A stretch of 64,000 nt of DNA from NCBI RefSeq assembly GCF_003572205.1, contig NZ_QXNY01000002.1, positions 961,640 through 1,025,639 of the forward strand, read 5' to 3'. Below the pieces are notes generated by a model that did not search any database, was not told the DNA's origin, and saw only the letters and a list, made by a program, of their open reading frames with translations. Made by a program: the position numbers and the translations under genes. Source of the stretch: Algihabitans albus. Lineage in GTDB: Bacteria > Pseudomonadota > Alphaproteobacteria > Kiloniellales > DSM-21159. Shown here one piece after another: positions 16,211-24,320 of this stretch (its first letter is position 1; the number at the start of each line of letters is the position of its first letter).

Positions 16211-16423
16211 ATGCGTCTGAACGAAGCGGAAAAGGAACGGCTCAGGGTCGAGCTGGAAGAAATGAAGTGCGAGCACCGCGACCTGGACGATGTCATCGCC
16301 CGAGTCGCCGAGGTCGCGCCCTTCGATCAACTGAAGGTGCAGCGTCTGAAGAAGCGTAAGCTGGGTTTGAAGGACGAAATTCTTCGGATCGAAGGGCTTT
16401 TACTGCCCGATATCATCGCCTGA
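16211..16423 (+). CDS. Second DUF465/YdcH-family protein
   Basis: A 70-residue helical protein with ELEEMKCEHRDLDDVIARV and LKVQRLKKRKLGLKDEILR, the DUF465 hairpin. It is a diverged paralogue of the protein encoded at 13430-13627. I use the ATG at 16211; an upstream in-frame TTG at 16190 would add seven residues. No clear ribosome site is seen. The gene is divergent from phosphofructokinase and convergent with the diguanylate cyclase gene. Confidence 0.8.
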   Translation: MRLNEAEKERLRVELEEMKCEHRDLDDVIARVAEVAPFDQLKVQRLKKRKLGLKDEILRIEGLLLPDIIA

Positions 16424-16459
16424 GATCGACCGCGGCACCGGTTTTCCGCCGACTTTCCG

Positions 16460-17224
16460 TTACTCGCCGACGGCCACGGCCTTGCCGCGCTTGTGCTCGT
16501 ACATGCGCTGATCGGCTGCCGAAAGGGCCTCGTCCACCTCCTCCTTGCCCGAGAAGGCGTAGACCCCGTAGGACACGCCGACGTTCAGCTCGTGACCGTT
16601 CCAGACCGCCGGTTCCGAGACGATGGCGTTGGCGAGGTCCTGTGCCTTGTGAAGCGCGGTTTCCTCGCTGACCTCGACCAGGATGACCCCGAACTCGTCC
16701 CCGCCGAGACGCCCGACCACATCGGAGCCGCGGGTGATCTGCAGCAGGGCTTCCGCCACATGCTTCAAGGCCGCGTCGCCCGCCGGATGTCCGTAGTTGT
16801 CGTTGATCTGCTTCATGCCGTTCACGTCGAAGTAGATCACCGCACCCGGCGAATCGTACCGCTCCGCAAAGGCCATCAGACGAGTCAGTTCGCGCAGAAA
16901 GGCCCGGCGGTTGGCGAGCGGAAGCAAAGTGTCCTGATCCGCCAGTTCCTCGAGATGCCCGATTCGGCGGCGCGCGCGGTCGAGATCGTCGCGCAGCCGT
17001 ACGACCTCCCCGATCAGCTGGTCCAGCGCGGCCCGAACCTTTGGCGTCAGCTCGGCCTCCGACAGTCCCAGGATGGAGGCCGCGTCCGCAGCGGCGCCGA
17101 CTCCGCCTGCCGAGCCGACTCCGCCGGCGGGCGCCGCCGCGCCGGTCGAACGGACACCCGAAACGCCGCCGGTCGCTCCGGTTCTGGCCGAACCGCGTGG
17201 TCCTGTGGAACTCCCGACCTTCAT
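16460..17224 (-). CDS. Cytoplasmic diguanylate cyclase (GGDEF)
   Basis: A protein of about 254 residues that should make cyclic di-GMP. The first 50 residues are a Gly/Ala/Thr-rich low-complexity tail, followed by a helix or coiled coil (60-95) and a full GGDEF domain: DQDTLLPLANRRAFL, YFDVNGMKQIND, then GGDEF at 174-178. An inhibitory I-site RxxD (165-168) lies exactly five residues before GGDEF, so product inhibition is expected. There is no transmembrane or sensor domain. The start is uncertain: the frame runs to 17317, and ATG 17224 is the most plausible. Confidence 0.85.
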   Translation of the reverse strand: MKVGSSTGPRGSARTGATGGVSGVRSTGAAAPAGGVGSAGGVGAAADAASILGLSEAELTPKVRAALDQLIGEVVRLRDDLDRARRRIGHLEELADQDTLLPLANRRAFLRELTRLMAFAERYDSPGAVIYFDVNGMKQINDNYGHPAGDAALKHVAEALLQITRGSDVVGRLGGDEFGVILVEVSEETALHKAQDLANAIVSEPAVWNGHELNVGVSYGVYAFSGKEEVDEALSAADQRMYEHKRGKAVAVGE

Positions 17225-17562
17225 GGGATCCGTCGTTTCCCCCAGTATTCGGCGGTCAACAGATGAACACCGACTCTCCGATGGCGCGGCGCCGTCCAGA
17301 CTCAGAGTCCAGAGCAAGGCCAGGCCGAATTTCCTCGAATCCTAAGCGACGATTGGTAAAGTTTTTCTTCAGATCGCTGCTGGCGAGGCCAATTGTATAC
17401 GAATAATCACTCCCGCGGACTGACGCCGGGCGACGCTCGCACCCAAGGACGCTTGCCCCCGACGACCGCGATCTGAATAATCGCCAGCTTTCGCGGGCGG
17501 TCGATAAGGGGGGCCCCGGACACTCTCGCGGAAACTCTTGCAGAACCATTGGGGATCGGGCG
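17225..17562. promoter_or_regulatory. Divergent intergenic region between diguanylate cyclase and purE
   Basis: This 338-base gap must hold the promoters of both divergent genes unless the cyclase starts upstream. An AT-rich patch at about 17340-17410 (GTAAAGTTTTTCTT, TTGTATACGAATAAT) is the likeliest promoter area. No riboswitch or clear operator was recognised. Confidence 0.3.
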
Positions 17563-18060
17563 ATGGCGGACGAGACGCCGAGAATCGGAATCATCATGGG
17601 CAGCCAGTCCGACTGGCCGACCCTTCGCCATGCCGCCGACATGCTGGACGAACTGGGCCTGACCTACGAAACGCGCATCGTCTCGGCCCATCGCACGCCC
17701 GAACGGCTGCGCGATTACGCGCAGAGCGCCCGGCAGCGCGGCCTGAAGGTGATCGTTGCCGGCGCCGGCGGCGCCGCACACCTGCCGGGCATGGTCGCGG
17801 CCAACACCGCCCTGCCGGTGTTCGGCGTGCCGGTCGAGAGCCAAGCCTTGAGCGGTCTGGATTCCCTCCTGTCGATCGTGCAGATGCCCGGCGGCATCCC
17901 GGTCGGCACCCTTGCCATCGGCAAGGCCGGCGCCAAGAACGCCGGCTTGCTCGCCGCAGCCGTGATCGCTTTGGAAGACCCGCAGGCCGCCGCCGCACTC
18001 GATGGATTCCGCAACCGCCAGACAGAGGGCGTAGCAGAGGCGCCGCTGGACGATGCTTGA
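17563..18060 (+). CDS. purE: N5-carboxyaminoimidazole ribonucleotide mutase, PurE class I
   Basis: A 165-residue cytoplasmic enzyme of purine synthesis that converts N5-CAIR made by PurK into CAIR. Signature blocks are [39 protein letters not shown] and the [17 protein letters not shown] loop. The length fits class I PurE, which works with PurK rather than fixing CO2 directly, and purK follows 53 bases downstream. The last 20 residues are variable. Confidence 0.95.
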   Translation: MADETPRIGIIMGSQSDWPTLRHAADMLDELGLTYETRIVSAHRTPERLRDYAQSARQRGLKVIVAGAGGAAHLPGMVAANTALPVFGVPVESQALSGLDSLLSIVQMPGGIPVGTLAIGKAGAKNAGLLAAAVIALEDPQAAAALDGFRNRQTEGVAEAPLDDA

Positions 18061-18113
18061 GCCCGGATTGTCCAAATTCGTGAGCCTCTTTTGCGCGGCG
18101 CGCCTCGGCTGCC

Positions 18114-19235
18114 ATGGCCGATAGCCGCGCCGCAGCGCTGCCGCCCGGCTCCGTCGTCGGCATGCTCGGCGATGGTCAGCTCGGCCGTATGGCGGCGCTG
18201 GCCGCCGCCCGGTTGGGCTATCGCTGCCATGTCTTCGGCCCAACGGCGGACGGCCCGGCCCACCAGGTGACCAACCTCTCGACCGTTGCCGGCTACGGGG
18301 ACGAGACCGCGCTCGCCGCTTTTGCAGATGCCGTCGACGTGGTGACTTTCGAATTCGAGAACGTTCCGGCGGCCACGGCCGTGTTCTTGGACGGTCGGGT
18401 GCCGGTGCGCCCCGGTCCGCGGGTCTTGAGCCTTTGCCAGAACCGCCTGCGGGAGAAGGACTTCCTCGCCTCCATCGATGTGGCAACCACAGGCTACGCC
18501 GAAGTTCGCAATCCGGAGGGCGTCCGCCGTTCCCTGCGCGATCTGGGCAAGCCGGCCGTGCTGAAGACCACGGAGTTCGGTTACGACGGCAAGGGCCAGG
18601 CGTTGCTGCGCAACGAGACCGAGGCCGAAGCTGCCTGGGCGGCGATCGCCGCCCACGGTGCAACCGAGACCGGCGAAACCGTCGGCATCCTGGAAGCCTT
18701 CGTCGATTTCCGGCTGGAGCTTTCCGTGGTGGTGGCGCGCGGTCTGAACGGTCACATCGAGACCTACGTCCCGGTCGAGAACCAGCATCGCGATCACATC
18801 CTGGACCAAACCATCGTGCCGGCGCGCATCTCACAGGACGCGGCCGACCGGGCCGAAGGCTACGCGCGCCGGATCGCGGAGGCGCTGGACCTGGTCGGCG
18901 TGATCGCGGTGGAGATGTTCCTGACCGCCGAAGGCCGGATTCTGGTCAACGAGCTGGCTCCGCGTCCGCACAACTCAGGCCACTGGACCATCGATGCCTG
19001 CGCCACCAGCCAGTTCGAACAGCAGATCCGGGCCGTCTGCGGCCTGCCGCTCGGCTCCAGCAAGCGCCATTCCGATGCGGTGATGAAAAACCTGCTAGGC
19101 GAGGAAGCCGAAGACTGGCGCGAAATCCTGGCCGAGCCGCGCGCTTACCTGCACCTCTACGGCAAGGCGGAAGCCCGGCCGGGCCGCAAGATGGGCCATG
19201 TCACCAAGCTCTCGCCGCGAGGCTCGAGCGGCTGA
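18114..19235 (+). CDS. purK: N5-carboxyaminoimidazole ribonucleotide synthase, PurK
   Basis: A 373-residue ATP-grasp enzyme that carboxylates AIR with bicarbonate and ATP. Blocks seen are VVGMLGDGQLGRMAA, DVVTFEFENVP, KTTEFGYDGKGQ and INTERNAL ATP-grasp elements ending with VNELAPRPHNSGHWT. It forms the purE-purK operon. It is convergent with the COQ9 gene across 45 bases without an obvious hairpin. Confidence 0.95.
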   Translation: MADSRAAALPPGSVVGMLGDGQLGRMAALAAARLGYRCHVFGPTADGPAHQVTNLSTVAGYGDETALAAFADAVDVVTFEFENVPAATAVFLDGRVPVRPGPRVLSLCQNRLREKDFLASIDVATTGYAEVRNPEGVRRSLRDLGKPAVLKTTEFGYDGKGQALLRNETEAEAAWAAIAAHGATETGETVGILEAFVDFRLELSVVVARGLNGHIETYVPVENQHRDHILDQTIVPARISQDAADRAEGYARRIAEALDLVGVIAVEMFLTAEGRILVNELAPRPHNSGHWTIDACATSQFEQQIRAVCGLPLGSSKRHSDAVMKNLLGEEAEDWREILAEPRAYLHLYGKAEARPGRKMGHVTKLSPRGSSG

Positions 19236-19279
19236 AGCGACTCCGGCGCCGACAAGACAACGCCCGATCAAATGCCCAA

Positions 19280-19933
19280 TCAAACGCGAGGGCCGAAGCC
19301 TCGGCTGCGGGCGAAGAAGCTGGTTGGGGCGTCCATCAGACGCTGGATCGATTTGCCCAGCGTCCCGCCGATCTTCAACACGTTCGTCAAGCGGCGGTCG
19401 AGGAAATCCCAGGTCGCCTCATAGCCCTCCGAGCGGTCGGACAGCCAGTAGAGCAACGTCGAGGAGTAGACCCCGGCCAGCAGCGAGCGCTTGGTGTAGT
19501 AGTTGTAGTCCGTCGCGGTGTCGCCCGCGGCGTACCAGATGGCGTCGCAGGTCCGCCAGACCAGTCGGCTGCCCAACGGCACGTTGGGTGGAAGGGCGAG
19601 GAAGGAGAGGCCGCGCTGCACTTCCTCGCGATAGGGTTCGAGCAGCTCCAGGCGGCTGCGAACGCCCAGTGCCACCTTTTCGCGCACCCGCATCTCCTCC
19701 AGAGGCTGCCGCTCCATCGCGTCCAGCATGCGGCCATCCATCTCGGCGCTGAAAGCCTCCAACAGCTCACGCGCACTGCCTGGAAAGAGGTTGTGGGCTT
19801 CGGCCAGGGAGAGCCCCAGATCGCGGGCACCCGCGATCAGCGCCTGTCCGCTCCAGCCGTCGAAGGCGACATGCTGCACGGCCGCCTGCATCAGTTCGCT
19901 CCGGCGCGTTTCTATGGCCTCGGCTTCGGTCAT
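19280..19933 (-). CDS. COQ9-family ubiquinone biosynthesis protein
   Basis: A 217-residue helical protein. It opens TetR-like (SELMQAAVQHVAFDGWSG, then ALIAGARDLGLSLAEAHNLF) and carries the COQ9 core RTCDAIWYAAGDTATDYNYYTKR, with the lipid-binding C-terminal helix region. In alphaproteobacteria and mitochondria COQ9 binds lipid or ubiquinone intermediates and assists COQ7-type hydroxylation. The start at 19933 gives an ATGA overlap with the deformylase stop, so it is translationally coupled to def. A longer open frame to 20068 is unlikely. Confidence 0.85.
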   Translation of the reverse strand: MTEAEAIETRRSELMQAAVQHVAFDGWSGQALIAGARDLGLSLAEAHNLFPGSARELLEAFSAEMDGRMLDAMERQPLEEMRVREKVALGVRSRLELLEPYREEVQRGLSFLALPPNVPLGSRLVWRTCDAIWYAAGDTATDYNYYTKRSLLAGVYSSTLLYWLSDRSEGYEATWDFLDRRLTNVLKIGGTLGKSIQRLMDAPTSFFARSRGFGPRV

Positions 19934-20499
19934 GACGCCTCCTTGATCGGGGATGAACCTGCGGCATGCGGCGCCTCGCCCGACCAGTGCCGCAGTTCCG
20001 AGGAAAACAGCAGATCCTTCAGGTTCTCCATCCGCTGGGGATAGAGGATCCCGTCCAGGTGATCGCACTCGTGCTGTACGACCCGTGCGTGGAACCCGCT
20101 GGCCTCACGTTCGATCCGCGCGCCCTCGAGGTCCAGACCGCTATAGCGGATCCGGGTCCAGCGCGGCACCAGCCCGGCCAACTCGGGAACCGACAGGCAG
20201 GCCTCCCAACCCAGCGCCGTTTCCTCGGTCAGCGGGTCGATCCGCGGATTGATCAGCACCGTCAGCGGCTGCGATTCGGCAGCTTCCGCCTGCGCCCGCT
20301 CCGGCGACACCTTGAAAATCACCAGACGCAGCGGGACATGGACCTGGGGCGCGGCCAAACCGGTGCCCGGCGCGTCCTCCATGGTCTCGATCATGTCGGT
20401 CACCAGCTGCCGGATCTCCGGCGCGGTCGGGTCGGGAACCTGCGCGGCCGGCTGCAAGAGAACAGGGTGGCCCATGCGGGCGATCTTAAGGATTGCCAT
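19930..20499 (-). CDS. def: Peptide deformylase
   Basis: A 189-residue metalloenzyme that removes the formyl group from nascent proteins. The three motifs are GTGLAAPQV (45-53), EACLSVP (99-105) with the metal-binding Cys, and HECDHLDG (143-150) with the two His ligands and catalytic Glu. The second motif reads EACLS rather than the common EGCLS. It may therefore be a secondary deformylase with altered specificity; that is inference. It is coupled to COQ9 by an ATGA overlap and divergent from rpsU. Confidence 0.9.
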   Translation of the reverse strand: MAILKIARMGHPVLLQPAAQVPDPTAPEIRQLVTDMIETMEDAPGTGLAAPQVHVPLRLVIFKVSPERAQAEAAESQPLTVLINPRIDPLTEETALGWEACLSVPELAGLVPRWTRIRYSGLDLEGARIEREASGFHARVVQHECDHLDGILYPQRMENLKDLLFSSELRHWSGEAPHAAGSSPIKEAS

Positions 20500-20889
20500 G
20501 GCTGAACTATGGCGTCACCCGGACTGAACGTCCACTGGCGGACAGCTCCTGATGGCCATGGGCGGCAAGAGGGCGCAGGCAAGCGCGCGAGCGGACAGAG
20601 GCGCCACGGTCCCAGCCGATCCGCGCCGGTCCGGGCCGGGGTTTCGTAACCCTATACCCGCCTTTTCCGGCGCTTACGCTCTTTTCTTTTCCAGGGACCG
20701 GTGGTATATCCCGGTCTCCCGCCTGGCTTTGCCGGCGGGTTATTGTGTTTGCCTGTAGCTCGAGTCGCGCCCCGGCCTGCCTATGGCAGGCCGTCTTTCA
20801 GTTGGGCAGGCAGTTGGGCGAGACGAGGAAGTGACGGGCGTTCCATCGCTTAGTGGACCGCAAGATATCGACGAGGAGGTCGAGGCAAG
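20500..20889 (+). promoter_or_regulatory. Long structured leader of rpsU
   Basis: A 390-base gap between def and rpsU. Two GC hairpins stand in the rpsU direction. The first is 20718-20739 (CCCGCC, bulged T, GGC/GCC, GGCGGG) followed by TTATTGTGTTT. The second is 20773-20793 (CGGCCTGCC, loop TAT, GGCAGGCCG) followed by TCTTT. A TATATC -10-like element is at about 20704-20709. These could be attenuators or the end of a short leader RNA; a promoter for def on the other strand must also be here. The last 60 bases lead to a GAGGAGG ribosome site. Confidence 0.4.
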
Positions 20890-21093
20890 GTGCACGTTAC
20901 CGTTCGTGAGAATAACGTCGATCAGGCCCTGCGCGCGCTGAAGAAGAAGATGCAGCGCGAGGGTATCTTTCGCGAGATGAAGCTGCGCCGGCACTTCGAG
21001 AAGCCGTCGCAGAAGCGTAAGCGCGAGCGCGCCGAGGCCGTGCGCCGCCATCGCAAGCTGCTGCGCAAGCGCATGGAGCGCGAGGGCTTCTAG
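20890..21093 (+). CDS. rpsU: 30S ribosomal protein S21
   Basis: A 67-residue, very basic protein: [20 protein letters not shown], then [23 protein letters not shown], the normal bS21 pattern and length. It binds the small subunit near the anti-Shine-Dalgarno helix. Translation starts at GTG with GAGGAGG upstream. It is monocistronic, with a clear terminator after it. Confidence 0.95.
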   Translation: MHVTVRENNVDQALRALKKKMQREGIFREMKLRRHFEKPSQKRKRERAEAVRRHRKLLRKRMEREGF

Positions 21094-21146
21094 CGCTCGC
21101 GGCAGGCGAAAGCCCGCTCTCCGAGAGGATCTAGGAATTACGACAC

Positions 21147-21180
21147 GAAGCCGGGCGTTCCGCCCGGCTTTCGGTGTTTA
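21147..21180 (+). terminator. rpsU Rho-independent terminator
   Basis: AAGCCGGGCG (21148-21157), loop TTC, and CGCCCGGCTT (21161-21170) form a 10-bp stem followed by TCGGTGTTT. It lies 54 bases after the rpsU stop codon. The weak T-tract is the only departure from the standard form. Confidence 0.75.
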
Positions 21181-21267
21181 GAGCCGGCGGTCTTCAGTCC
21201 GGATCGCGACCGAGGGGATCGGGATCCTTACACCAGACGCTCTGTTTCGGACGCGGTTTAGGCAGCC

Positions 21268-22365
21268 TCAACCGCGCAGGCTGCCGACCCGCGCCAACGA
21301 TTCCGGCAGGGCCACGCCGTAGCGCTCTGCCAGCGGTCGCACCAGCCGCTCCACCTCGGCCCGGCCCAGGGAGTCCATCAGTTCGCAGGGCTGACGGCCG
21401 AAGCGCAGAGCCACCTCGGCGCCCATGTCGATGTCGCCGGGACCGGCGACATCTTCGTCCAGCTCTTCCAGAACCGGCAGGAAGGTGGCGCCCAGCAGAC
21501 GCTCGGCGATTGGCCGGTCGCGCGTCGGGTCGGGTCCCGGGTCCGTGCCGAGATCGAAGCTCTCTTCCGCCTCCCCGGCCTTGGTCAGGTAGTCGGCCGG
21601 CGCGTAGAAGGGGCCGAGAGGCTTCAGGTTGCGCACCGCATGCAGGTTGATGCGCGGCTTGATGATGTTCTGCACGAAGAAGGGCCCCGCAGCGACGCCC
21701 AGAGCCTCCTGCGCCACACGGTCGATCTGTACCGGCGTGCCGAGCCCGTCGTCGACGCAGCGCGAGGCCTCGTTGGTGTAGGGACAGAAGAAGCGGTTCA
21801 CGGCGAAGCCGAAGTGATCCTTGCAAAGCAGCGGCTTCTTGCCGGTCGCCTCGCAGAAGGCGAGTGCCTCCGCAATCGTCGCGTCGCCGGTGGCGTCGCC
21901 GCGCACCACCTCGACCAGAGGGTTGATTTGCGCCGGGCTGAAATAGTGCAAACCGAGGAAGCGCTCCGGCGCCGCCACATGCTGCGCCAGATCCGAGACT
22001 TTGAGGCAGGAGGTGTTGGTCGCAATCAGGGCGTCGGGCCGGGCAACCGGCGAGAGCGCCTCTAAGGTACGGGCCTTGAGGTCGAAGTCCTCGAACACCG
22101 CCTCGATCAGCAGATCGGCCTCGGCCAGGTCCTGCAGAGCGCCGCTGGTGGCGACCCGTGCCTGCGCCGCATCGGAGTCCGCCGCGCTCATGCGTCCCTT
22201 GTCGACCGCGCGGCCGAAGAAGGTCGCTGCCTCCCCCTTGGCCTTGGCAAGCTGACTCTCGGTCACGTCGTATAGCGTCACCGCGATCCCGCGCGCCGCC
22301 GAAGCGATGGCGATCCCGCTGCCCATGGTGCCGGCGCCCAGTATGCCGATCTTCGAAACACCCAT
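21268..22365 (-). CDS. 3-hydroxyacyl-CoA dehydrogenase (3-hydroxybutyryl-CoA type)
   Basis: A 365-residue NAD-dependent enzyme that oxidises 3-hydroxyacyl-CoA, or acts in reverse. The Rossmann motif KIGILGAGTMGSGIA is at the start, followed by EADLLIEAVFEDFDLK, NTSCLKVSDLA and the catalytic block FLGLHYFSPA. Two 3HCDH C-terminal domains follow, the second near residues 290-355. GGAAGG precedes the ATG. It lies downstream of pntB after a hairpin, so it may be part of the transhydrogenase transcript. A role in fatty acid or PHA cycling is inferred. Confidence 0.88.
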   Translation of the reverse strand: MGVSKIGILGAGTMGSGIAIASAARGIAVTLYDVTESQLAKAKGEAATFFGRAVDKGRMSAADSDAAQARVATSGALQDLAEADLLIEAVFEDFDLKARTLEALSPVARPDALIATNTSCLKVSDLAQHVAAPERFLGLHYFSPAQINPLVEVVRGDATGDATIAEALAFCEATGKKPLLCKDHFGFAVNRFFCPYTNEASRCVDDGLGTPVQIDRVAQEALGVAAGPFFVQNIIKPRINLHAVRNLKPLGPFYAPADYLTKAGEAEESFDLGTDPGPDPTRDRPIAERLLGATFLPVLEELDEDVAGPGDIDMGAEVALRFGRQPCELMDSLGRAEVERLVRPLAERYGVALPESLARVGSLRG

Positions 22366-22404
22366 CACGTTCTGCCTTCCCAAAGAAAGAAACGCGCAAG
22401 ACAA

Positions 22405-22425
22405 CGGGGGGCTACCAGCCCCCCG
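22405..22425 (-). terminator. Hairpin downstream of pntB
   Basis: CGGGGGGCT and AGCCCCCCG (22405-22413 and 22417-22425) form a perfect 9-bp stem with a 3-base loop. On the minus strand it is followed by TTGTCTTGCGCGTTTCTTTC. It probably ends or attenuates the pnt transcript before the 3-hydroxyacyl-CoA dehydrogenase gene. Confidence 0.6.
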
Positions 22426-22448
22426 CTCAAGCGCGCAAACGGCGCAGT

Positions 22449-23846
22449 CTACTTTTCCAGTGCCTTGACGATGCTCTCGCACATCTTCTTGGCATCGGCG
22501 AGCAGCATGTAGGTCTTGTCCATGTAGAAGACCGGGTTGTCGACGCCGGCATACCCCGAGCCCATGGAACGCTTCACGAAGAGCACGTTCTGGGAGTCTT
22601 CCACGTTGAGCACCGGCATCCCGTAGATCGGGCTGGCGGTGTCCGTCTTGGCCGAAGGGTTGGTCACGTCGTTGGCGCCGATCACGAAGGCGACCTCCGT
22701 GTCGCGGAATTCCGTGTTGACCTCGTCCATCTCGAAGACCTCGTCGTAGGGCACGCTGGCCTCGGCGAGCAGGACGTTCATGTGCCCCGGCATACGGCCT
22801 GCGACCGGATGGATCGCGTACTTGACCTCGACGCCTTCGGCCTTCAGTAGCTCGGCCATCTCGCGCAGGGCATGCTGGGCCTGAGCCACCGCCATGCCGT
22901 AACCCGGCACGATGATGACCTTCTCGGCATTGCGCATCATGAAGGCCGCGTCCTCGGCCGAGCCCTGCTGCCAGGTCTTGTCGCCCTCGTCCCCGCCACC
23001 ACCGGAGGCCGCCGTCTCGCCCCCGAACCCGCCCAGGATCACGGAGAAGAAGGAGCGGTTCATGCCCTTGCACATGATGTAGCTGAGGATCGCGCCGGAG
23101 GAGCCGACCAGCGCGCCGGTGATGATCAGCAGGTTGTTTTCCAGCGTGAAGCCGATGCCGGCGGCGGCCCAGCCCGAATAGCTGTTCAGCATGGAGATCA
23201 CCACCGGCATGTCGGCACCGCCGATGGGGATGATGATCAGCACGCCGAGCAGCAGGGTGATCAGAACGATGGTCCAGAAAGTCATGCCCGACTGGCCGCT
23301 GACCAGGGCGATGATCATGATCACCGTCAGAAGACCGAGGCCCAGGTTGAGCCAATGTTGCATCGGAAAGACCACGGGCTTGCCCGACATCAGACCCTGC
23401 AGCTTGGCGAAGGCGACGAGGGAGCCGGTGAAGGTGATCGCGCCGATGGCCGTACCGATCGACATCTCGATCAGCGAGGTGGTCTTGATCTCCCCGGCCA
23501 GGCCGATGCCGTAAGCCTCCGGATTATAGAAGGCGGCGGCGGCAACCAGCACGGCCGCGAGGCCCACCAGCGAGTGAAAAGCCGCCACCAACTGGGGTAA
23601 CGCCGTCATCTGGATTCTGAGCGCGATGACGGTGCCGATCGCGCCGCCGATCAGGATGCCGGTGAAGATCAGAATGAAGTTCATCTCGGGCAGCATGAAG
23701 AGCGTCACCAGAACGGCGATGCCCATGCCGACCATGCCCAGCTTATTGCCGCGCCGGCTCGTCTCCGGGTGCGACAGGCCCTTGAGCGCCAGGATGAAGC
23801 AGATGCTGGCGCCCAGGTAGAGCAGCGTGGCGAGATCGTGGCTCAT
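22449..23846 (-). CDS. pntB: NAD(P) transhydrogenase subunit beta
   Basis: A 465-residue inner-membrane protein with about eight to nine hydrophobic segments, then a cytoplasmic NADP-binding domain. That domain carries VIIVPGYGMAVAQAQHALRE, GRMPGHMNVLLAEA and VIGANDVTNPSAKTD. It uses the proton gradient to reduce NADP with NADH. It is the last gene of the split-subunit operon pntAA-pntAB-pntB, 27 bases after pntAB. Confidence 0.95.
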   Translation of the reverse strand: MSHDLATLLYLGASICFILALKGLSHPETSRRGNKLGMVGMGIAVLVTLFMLPEMNFILIFTGILIGGAIGTVIALRIQMTALPQLVAAFHSLVGLAAVLVAAAAFYNPEAYGIGLAGEIKTTSLIEMSIGTAIGAITFTGSLVAFAKLQGLMSGKPVVFPMQHWLNLGLGLLTVIMIIALVSGQSGMTFWTIVLITLLLGVLIIIPIGGADMPVVISMLNSYSGWAAAGIGFTLENNLLIITGALVGSSGAILSYIMCKGMNRSFFSVILGGFGGETAASGGGGDEGDKTWQQGSAEDAAFMMRNAEKVIIVPGYGMAVAQAQHALREMAELLKAEGVEVKYAIHPVAGRMPGHMNVLLAEASVPYDEVFEMDEVNTEFRDTEVAFVIGANDVTNPSAKTDTASPIYGMPVLNVEDSQNVLFVKRSMGSGYAGVDNPVFYMDKTYMLLADAKKMCESIVKALEK

Positions 23847-23873
23847 GGTGTTTGTCTCTCTCCTCGCCCGGCT

Positions 23874-24320
23874 CTAATGGGCCCGGCCGCCGCTGGCGGC
23901 CTTCGGCTTCTTCTTGAACATCGAAAGCATCCGGTAGGTGACGATGAAGCCGCCGAAGATGTTCACGCTGGCGAGCGTGACGGCGATGAAACCCATGGTC
24001 TCCGAGAAGCCGAACTCTCCCGTACCGGCGGCGATCAGGGCGCCGACGATGATCACGGAGGAGATCGCGTTGGTCACGCCCATCAGCGGCGAGTGCAGCG
24101 CCGGCGTCACCGACCAGACCACGTGGTAGCCGACGAAGATGGCCAGCACGAAAACGGTCAGACCGACGACCAGGGGCGAGGCACCGTCGGCGCCGCCGGC
24201 GGCCGCCGTATCGGCGGCGATCTGACCGGCCTCTCCGGCCAGGGCCGCCAGATCGCGCGACAGCTCCAGCGCGCGGTTGGCGAGGTCGGTCGCCTGCTCG
24301 ACCAGCTGATCAGTCGCCAT
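23874..24320 (-). CDS. pntAB: NAD(P) transhydrogenase subunit alpha, membrane part
   Basis: A 148-residue protein with three to four membrane segments: [20 protein letters not shown], then [16 protein letters not shown] and [19 protein letters not shown]. It corresponds to the membrane domain that is fused to PntA in E. coli but separate in alphaproteobacteria. Its start overlaps the pntAA stop by 11 bases. The N-terminal 45 residues are Ala-rich and variable. Confidence 0.92.
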   Translation of the reverse strand: MATDQLVEQATDLANRALELSRDLAALAGEAGQIAADTAAAGGADGASPLVVGLTVFVLAIFVGYHVVWSVTPALHSPLMGVTNAISSVIIVGALIAAGTGEFGFSETMGFIAVTLASVNIFGGFIVTYRMLSMFKKKPKAASGGRAH

